9,184 nt of DNA from Actinomycetota bacterium (GTDB lineage Bacteria; Actinomycetota; Actinomycetes; Actinomycetales; Microbacteriaceae): assembly GCA_016870695.1 (NCBI GenBank), contig VGAV01000070.1:1-9184 (forward strand), read 5' to 3'. This document shows, one piece after another, positions 6,245 to 9,184 of this stretch. Under the pieces are notes generated by a model. It saw only the letters and a list, made by a program, of their open reading frames with translations. It searched no databases and had not been told where the DNA came from. Within the stretch, counting starts at the first letter, position 1; every line of letters starts with the position of its first letter. Made by a program: the position numbers and the translations under genes.

Positions 6245-6502
6245 ATGGCGGAACTGGACAAGCTCCTCTGGGGAGACCGTGCCGACCCCCGGGACGAGCT
6301 GCGGGAGCTGTTCCCCTCCATCGAGCGCGGGAGCCTCGCGGCTGCCCGACAGTGGGCGAGCGAGGTCGTCGCCGCAGCGGGTGTCAGCACCGACGACGAG
6401 CTCCGCGTCATCAAGGTGCTGCGGGATGCGGAGCCGCGTCTGTCGTTGAAGCCGGCGCGCTTCCTTGCGACGCAGGTGGCGGGCGCACCCCGGGAGACGT
6501 GA
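6245..6502 (+). CDS. Hypothetical 85-residue protein
   Basis: I do not recognise a family. The protein starts MAELDKLLWGDRADPRDELR, is charged and predominantly helical in character, has no signal peptide, membrane segment or Cys residues, and should be cytoplasmic. The middle (AARQWASEVVAAAGVSTDDE) and the end (LRVIKVLRDAEPRLSLKPA) look like two or three amphipathic helices, the latter ending in a PARFLATQ turn-helix. Codon use with strong third-position GC and a good SD (6231-6237, seven bases from ATG) support real coding. It is divergent from the sensor kinase across a 191-base region with several repeats and precedes the FMN reductase by 168 bases. A hairpin overlaps its stop codon, so it probably forms its own transcript. 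Any functional link with the kinase would be inference from position only. Confidence 0.65.
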   Translation: MAELDKLLWGDRADPRDELRELFPSIERGSLAAARQWASEVVAAAGVSTDDELRVIKVLRDAEPRLSLKPARFLATQVAGAPRET

Positions 6503-6512
6503 GCGTCTCTCG
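6491..6512 (+). terminator. Terminator-like hairpin with the stop codon in its loop
   Basis: CGGGAGACG pairs with CGTCTCTCG (one G-T pair) around the loop TGAG, giving a 9-bp stem. The TGA stop of the small gene (6500-6502) lies in the loop. No T tract follows. It may end the small transcript or protect its 3' end. Confidence 0.45.
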
Positions 6513-6658
6513 CCCTGGCGGGGCGGGGCGGGGCGCTGCGGTGAACGGAGCCCTGCACCCCTGGCATCCGTCCGTCAAGCGGGTCGGGAATACAGGGGCA
6601 TCCGGGATCCTTTCCCGTGAATGTACCTGGCGGCCGCGCGCCGCCGACGACACCCAAC

Positions 6659-6664
6659 AGGAGG
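6659..6664 (+). promoter_or_regulatory. Ribosome binding site of the FMN reductase
   Basis: AGGAGG lies six bases before GTG 6671 and selects that codon over the in-frame ATG at 6617, which has no SD and would add 18 residues not typical of the fold. Confidence 0.8.
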
Positions 6665-6670
6665 ATCATC

Positions 6671-7243
6671 GTGACGGACCACACGATCGGCTACATCGTC
6701 GGAAGCATCTCGAGCACGTCCATCAACCGCCGTCTGGCGAAGGCGCTCGAGAAGGTCGCCCCGGAGGGCGTCACGCTCAAGGAGATCCCGATCAAGGACC
6801 TCCCCTTCTACTCGCCCGACGCCGACGGGAACTTCCCCCAGGTCGCGGTCGACTTCAAGAAGGCCATCGAGGATGCCGACGGCGTCTTCATCGTCACGCC
6901 CGAGTACAGCCGCTCCATCCCCGGCGTCCTCAAGAACGCCCTCGACTGGTCGGCGCGCCCCTACGGCGAGGCGTCCTTCAACGACAAGCCGACGGCCGTC
7001 ATCGGCACCTCGCAGGGCGGCATCGCCACCGCCGCCGGCCAGCAGCACCTGCGCTCGGTCCTCCTGCACTACAACGCTCTCGTCCTCGGCCAGCCGGAGG
7101 GCTACATCCAGTCCACGCCCGGCCTCTTCGAGGAGGACGGCACCGTCACCGACGAGTCGACCGCCGCGTTCCTCCGCTCGATCATCGAGGCGCTCGTCAC
7201 GCTCATCGAGCGCGTGAAGCCGGCCGAGGTCCCGGCGGCCTGA
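6671..7243 (+). CDS. NADPH-dependent FMN reductase (flavodoxin-like; chromate/quinone/azo reductase type)
   Basis: This 190-residue cytosolic flavoenzyme belongs to the NADPH_dep_FMN_red family, which reduces quinones, chromate, azo dyes or free flavin with NAD(P)H. The phosphate-binding loop of FMN follows the first strand: GYIVGSISSTSINRRLAKAL (residues 7-26). The flavin-ring loop is VTPEYSRSIPGVLKNALDW (75-93), a family hallmark, with SARP after it. The third loop GTSQGGIATAAGQQHLR (112-128) is also typical. Length fits the usual 180-200 residues. The start is GTG 6671, set by AGGAGG six bases upstream. The gene appears monocistronic, 168 bases after the small gene and ending at the hairpin 7254-7285. 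In that 168-base gap I see two GGCATCC heptamers but no convincing promoter. The physiological substrate is not readable from sequence. Confidence 0.92.
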   Translation: MTDHTIGYIVGSISSTSINRRLAKALEKVAPEGVTLKEIPIKDLPFYSPDADGNFPQVAVDFKKAIEDADGVFIVTPEYSRSIPGVLKNALDWSARPYGEASFNDKPTAVIGTSQGGIATAAGQQHLRSVLLHYNALVLGQPEGYIQSTPGLFEEDGTVTDESTAAFLRSIIEALVTLIERVKPAEVPAA

Positions 7244-7253
7244 CGCACGGTCT

Positions 7254-7285
7254 CGGCGGGGTCGGGGTTCGCTCCGGCCCCGCCG
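7254..7285. terminator. Bidirectional terminator hairpin
   Basis: CGGCGGGG (7254-7261) pairs perfectly with CCCCGCCG (7278-7285). The stem can extend inward five more pairs, two of them G-T, to a six-base loop. It lies between the converging FMN reductase and sigma factor genes. No T tract is present. Confidence 0.7.
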
Positions 7286-7334
7286 TCGTTCGCCGCAGCG
7301 GTATCCGTCTCCCGCACTCTCGTCGGGCGGCGGG

Positions 7335-8570
7335 CTAGTCGGACAGCGCGTCGGCCTTCCGCCGCAGCAGCGCCGCCTCGCGCTCGTTCCGGGTCGACTC
7401 CGCGGCCGAGCACAGCTCCTCATGCGCCTCGCGGGTCCGGCCCAGCCTCGACAGCAACTCCCCGCGCACCGAGGGGAGGAGGTGCGATCCCTTCAGCGCC
7501 CCGGTACCGACGAGCCCGTCGACGATCGCGAGGGCGTCGAGGGGACCGGATGCCATCGACACCGCCACCGCACGATTCAGCTCCACGACGGGGCTCGGCG
7601 CGATCCGACCGAGCATCTCGTACAGCAGGACGATGCGGTCCCAGTCGGTCTGTTCGACGCTCCGCGCCTCCGCGTGGCAGAGGGCGATCGCGGCCTGCAG
7701 CGCGTACGGGCCGCGCCGCCGGCCCAGGGCGTCCGCCCGCTGGAGGAGATCCCGCCCGCGCGCGATCGCCGACCGGTCCCAGCGGCGACGGTCCTGGTCG
7801 GCGAGGAGGACGGCATCCCCGTGCGCATCGACGCGGGCCGCGAAGCGCGAGGCCTGAAGCTCCATGAGCGCGGACAACCCGAGCACCTCGGGCTCGCGCG
7901 GGAGCAGGGCGCCGAGCACGCGACCCAGACGGATGGCCTCGTGCGCCAGCTCGGTGCGCAGCACCGCGTCGCCGGAGCTCGCGCCGTACCCCTCGGTGAA
8001 GACCAGGTAGATCACCGTGAGCACCGCCGCCCGCCGCGCCGGCCACTCCGACGGCTCCGGCACCGCGAACGGCACCCGTGCCGCGCTCAGCGCCTTCTTC
8101 GCGCGGACGATCCGCTGCTGCATCGTCGGCACCGGGACCAGGAACAACCGCGCGATCGCCTCGGTGTCGAGGCCGCCGACCACCTTGAGTGTCAGCGCCA
8201 CCTGCGCTTCCCGCGACAGCACCGGATGGCACGCAGCGAACACCAGTCGCAGCACGTCATCGGGGATGGGCTGCCAGTCGGCATCCGGGACGTCTTCGAG
8301 GTCCGCGCCCAGCAGCCGGTACCGCTCCTCCAGCCTCTGCTGTCGACGCCAGCCGTCGATCGCGCGGCGCTTGGCGACGGTCGTCAGCCACGCGCCGGGA
8401 TTGTTCGGGATGCCATCGCGGGGCCACTGTTCGAGGGCTTCCGCGACGGCATCCTGCGCGAGATCCTCGGCCGTGCCGAGGTCGCCGACAACGCGCGCGA
8501 GCGTCGCGACGACCCGGGCGCCTTCGATGCGCCAGATCGCCGCGACGCGTCGCGCGACGTCGGTGGTCAC
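7335..8570 (-). CDS. ECF42-type RNA polymerase sigma factor with C-terminal extension
   Basis: This 411-residue protein has an ECF core plus a long C-terminal region. Region 2 (about 8-80) includes DLGTAEDLAQDAVAEALEQW and PGAWLTTVAKRRAIDGWRR. Region 4 (about 102-163) includes LTLKVVGGLDTEAIARLF and PVPTMQQRIVRAKKAL. The extension (about 175-411, DUF6596 and TPR-like) shows the family landmarks YLVFTEGY, EAIRLGR, LMELQASR, LLADQDRRRWDR, GPYALQAAIA and SPVVELNRAVAV. In the ECF42 group the extension is needed for activity, no classical anti-sigma factor is encoded nearby, and the neighbour is a YCII/DGPF protein; all three traits of organisation hold here. The GTG start overlaps the YCII stop as GTGA, with GAGGAG 11 bases upstream, so translation is probably coupled. 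It should direct transcription of its own operon through the promoter at 9061-9087. Confidence 0.92.
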   Translation of the reverse strand: MTTDVARRVAAIWRIEGARVVATLARVVGDLGTAEDLAQDAVAEALEQWPRDGIPNNPGAWLTTVAKRRAIDGWRRQQRLEERYRLLGADLEDVPDADWQPIPDDVLRLVFAACHPVLSREAQVALTLKVVGGLDTEAIARLFLVPVPTMQQRIVRAKKALSAARVPFAVPEPSEWPARRAAVLTVIYLVFTEGYGASSGDAVLRTELAHEAIRLGRVLGALLPREPEVLGLSALMELQASRFAARVDAHGDAVLLADQDRRRWDRSAIARGRDLLQRADALGRRRGPYALQAAIALCHAEARSVEQTDWDRIVLLYEMLGRIAPSPVVELNRAVAVSMASGPLDALAIVDGLVGTGALKGSHLLPSVRGELLSRLGRTREAHEELCSAAESTRNEREAALLRRKADALSD

Positions 8571-8992
8571 CGCGAGGCCTGCTCCTCGCGCCAGCCCTCC
8601 TCCTTCTGGATGTACTCGTTGTCGGCGAAGGCCGCGAAGTCGGTCTCGTCGGTCACCCGGCGCACCTCGAGCTTGTTCCCGGCGATCAGCGGCGCGCGCC
8701 GCGCCCATTCGATCGCCTCCTCGCGGGTGGACACCTCGATGATCCAGAACCCGTTGAACAGCTCGTGCGTCTCGCCGTAAGGGCCGTCGGTGACGACCGG
8801 CTCCTCCCCGCCGAACTCCACGACGAAGTTCTTGCTCATGTCCTCGGCGAGGCCGTCGCCGGCCACGAGGACGCCCGCGGTCATCATGGACTCGTTGTAC
8901 GCGCCCATGTCGTTGATGATCTGCTCGAAGGGGATCTGCTTGTACGCGGCGTACGCCTCGTCGGTGCCGCGCATGATCAGCATGAACTTCAT
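8567..8992 (-). CDS. YCII-related (DGPF-family) protein
   Basis: This 141-residue protein starts with the family strand MKFMLIMRGTDEAY and carries the DGPF-type motif as Asp69-Gly70-Pro71-Tyr72 in VVTDGPYGETHELFNGFWII. It continues with the EEAIEWARRAPL helix typical of the fold. YCII-like proteins have a dimeric ferredoxin-like fold; their biochemical role is not established, although members are the standard targets and neighbours of ECF42 sigma factors. There are no membrane or export features. The ATG is preceded by a modest AGAAGAG site. It is the first gene of a two-gene unit with the overlapping sigma factor, and a 5' hairpin lies in its leader. It probably acts either as the output of the sigma circuit or as its sensor; the sequence cannot decide. 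Confidence 0.92.
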   Translation of the reverse strand: MKFMLIMRGTDEAYAAYKQIPFEQIINDMGAYNESMMTAGVLVAGDGLAEDMSKNFVVEFGGEEPVVTDGPYGETHELFNGFWIIEVSTREEAIEWARRAPLIAGNKLEVRRVTDETDFAAFADNEYIQKEEGWREEQASR

Positions 8993-9028
8993 CGTGAACT
9001 CTTCTCGTCGGTGCTCTACGGAGCGATC

Positions 9029-9053
9029 TGAGGGGAGCGAATGCCTCCCCTTA
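9029..9053 (-). promoter_or_regulatory. Hairpin at the 5' end of the YCII-sigma transcript
   Basis: AGGGGAG (9031-9037) and CTCCCCT (9045-9051) form a perfect 7-bp stem around a seven-base loop. One G-T and one T-A pair extend it to 9029-9053. If transcription starts 6-9 bases after the -10 at 9064-9061, this is the first structure in the mRNA, far from the start codon at 8992. It could stabilise the transcript or be a regulator site. Confidence 0.5.
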
Positions 9054-9060
9054 CTATCGC

Positions 9061-9087
9061 GTCGAACGGCGACCAGCGGAATCGACA
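9061..9087 (-). promoter_or_regulatory. ECF42-type promoter of the YCII-sigma operon
   Basis: On the minus strand TGTCGA (9087-9082) is followed by a 17-base spacer and CGAC (9064-9061). This matches the TGTCGA / CGA(T)C pair with 16-17-base spacing that I recall for the ECF42 group. It lies about 70 bases upstream of the YCII ATG, so the sigma factor should drive its own operon. Confidence 0.75.
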
Positions 9088-9105
9088 GCGCGCGGGAAAA
9101 GTTTC

Positions 9106-9184
9106 CGGGGGCCGCGGGCCGGGGCAGGGGGCAGGGGGCCGGGGGCCGGGGCGGGGTTGCGCGGGAGGTGCGGGAGGTGCGGAG
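9106..9184. other. G-rich low-complexity non-coding end
   Basis: From about 9106 the plus strand is a succession of G runs: six runs of four or five Gs between 9121 and 9156, then two copies of GCGGGAGGT. I see no coding potential. Such spacing fits the simple G-quadruplex pattern on the plus strand. It lies upstream of the YCII promoter, and the window ends within it. Confidence 0.5.

Noticed and set aside
7422..8780. 452-codon plus-strand frame opposite the sigma factor
   Set aside because: The minus strand carries a full ECF42 sigma factor with all landmarks; the plus frame is its shadow.

Overview
The window is very GC-rich and gene-dense, with GTG starts, 4-8 nt gene overlaps and strong Shine-Dalgarno (SD) sites. 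It also carries a conspicuously frequent GGATGCC heptamer. Together these suggest a chromosomal stretch of an actinobacterium, most likely Microbacteriaceae (Microbacterium-like). That placement is inference from style and protein families; there is no rRNA or marker gene here. I see no mobile element, phage gene, tRNA or CRISPR array.

Layout. (1) 2-526 (+) is the C-terminal part of a GH15 glycoside hydrolase whose start lies outside the window. (2) 632-1270 (-) is a zinc nucleoside/guanine deaminase-like enzyme, divergent from a small VOC/glyoxalase-fold protein at 1425-1805 (+). (3) A perfect 15-bp hairpin at 1823-1858 separates the VOC gene from a converging minus-strand block. In transcription order that block is a DesK-like sensor kinase (6053-4722), a NarL/LuxR response regulator (4729-4055), an ABC ATPase (3880-2996) and an ABC-2 permease (2999-1878). 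Kinase/regulator and ATPase/permease are each translationally coupled pairs. Between the two pairs lies a 174-bp gap with five imperfect tandem copies of an 18-bp unit and an inverted repeat. The unit's core recurs once in the kinase promoter region. The simplest model is that the two-component system controls itself and the exporter through this motif. (4) 6245-6502 (+) is an unrecognised 85-residue protein, divergent from the kinase and preceded by three tandem 28-bp repeats. (5) 6671-7243 (+) is a flavodoxin-fold NADPH-dependent FMN reductase, with a terminator hairpin shared with the converging next gene. (6) On the minus strand, 8992-8567 (YCII/DGPF-family protein) and 8570-7335 (ECF42-type sigma factor with a long C-terminal extension) overlap by GTGA. 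Upstream of the YCII gene is TGTCGA-N17-CGAC, which matches the promoter motif associated with ECF42 sigma factors, so the pair is probably autoregulated. (7) The last about 75 bases are G-rich, non-coding, low-complexity sequence.

Nothing here is clearly a new large system. The parts most worth following up are the repeat/operator architecture of the two-component/ABC block, the ECF42-YCII unit with its 5'-end hairpin, the orphan 85-residue gene and the dense GGATGCC heptamer.
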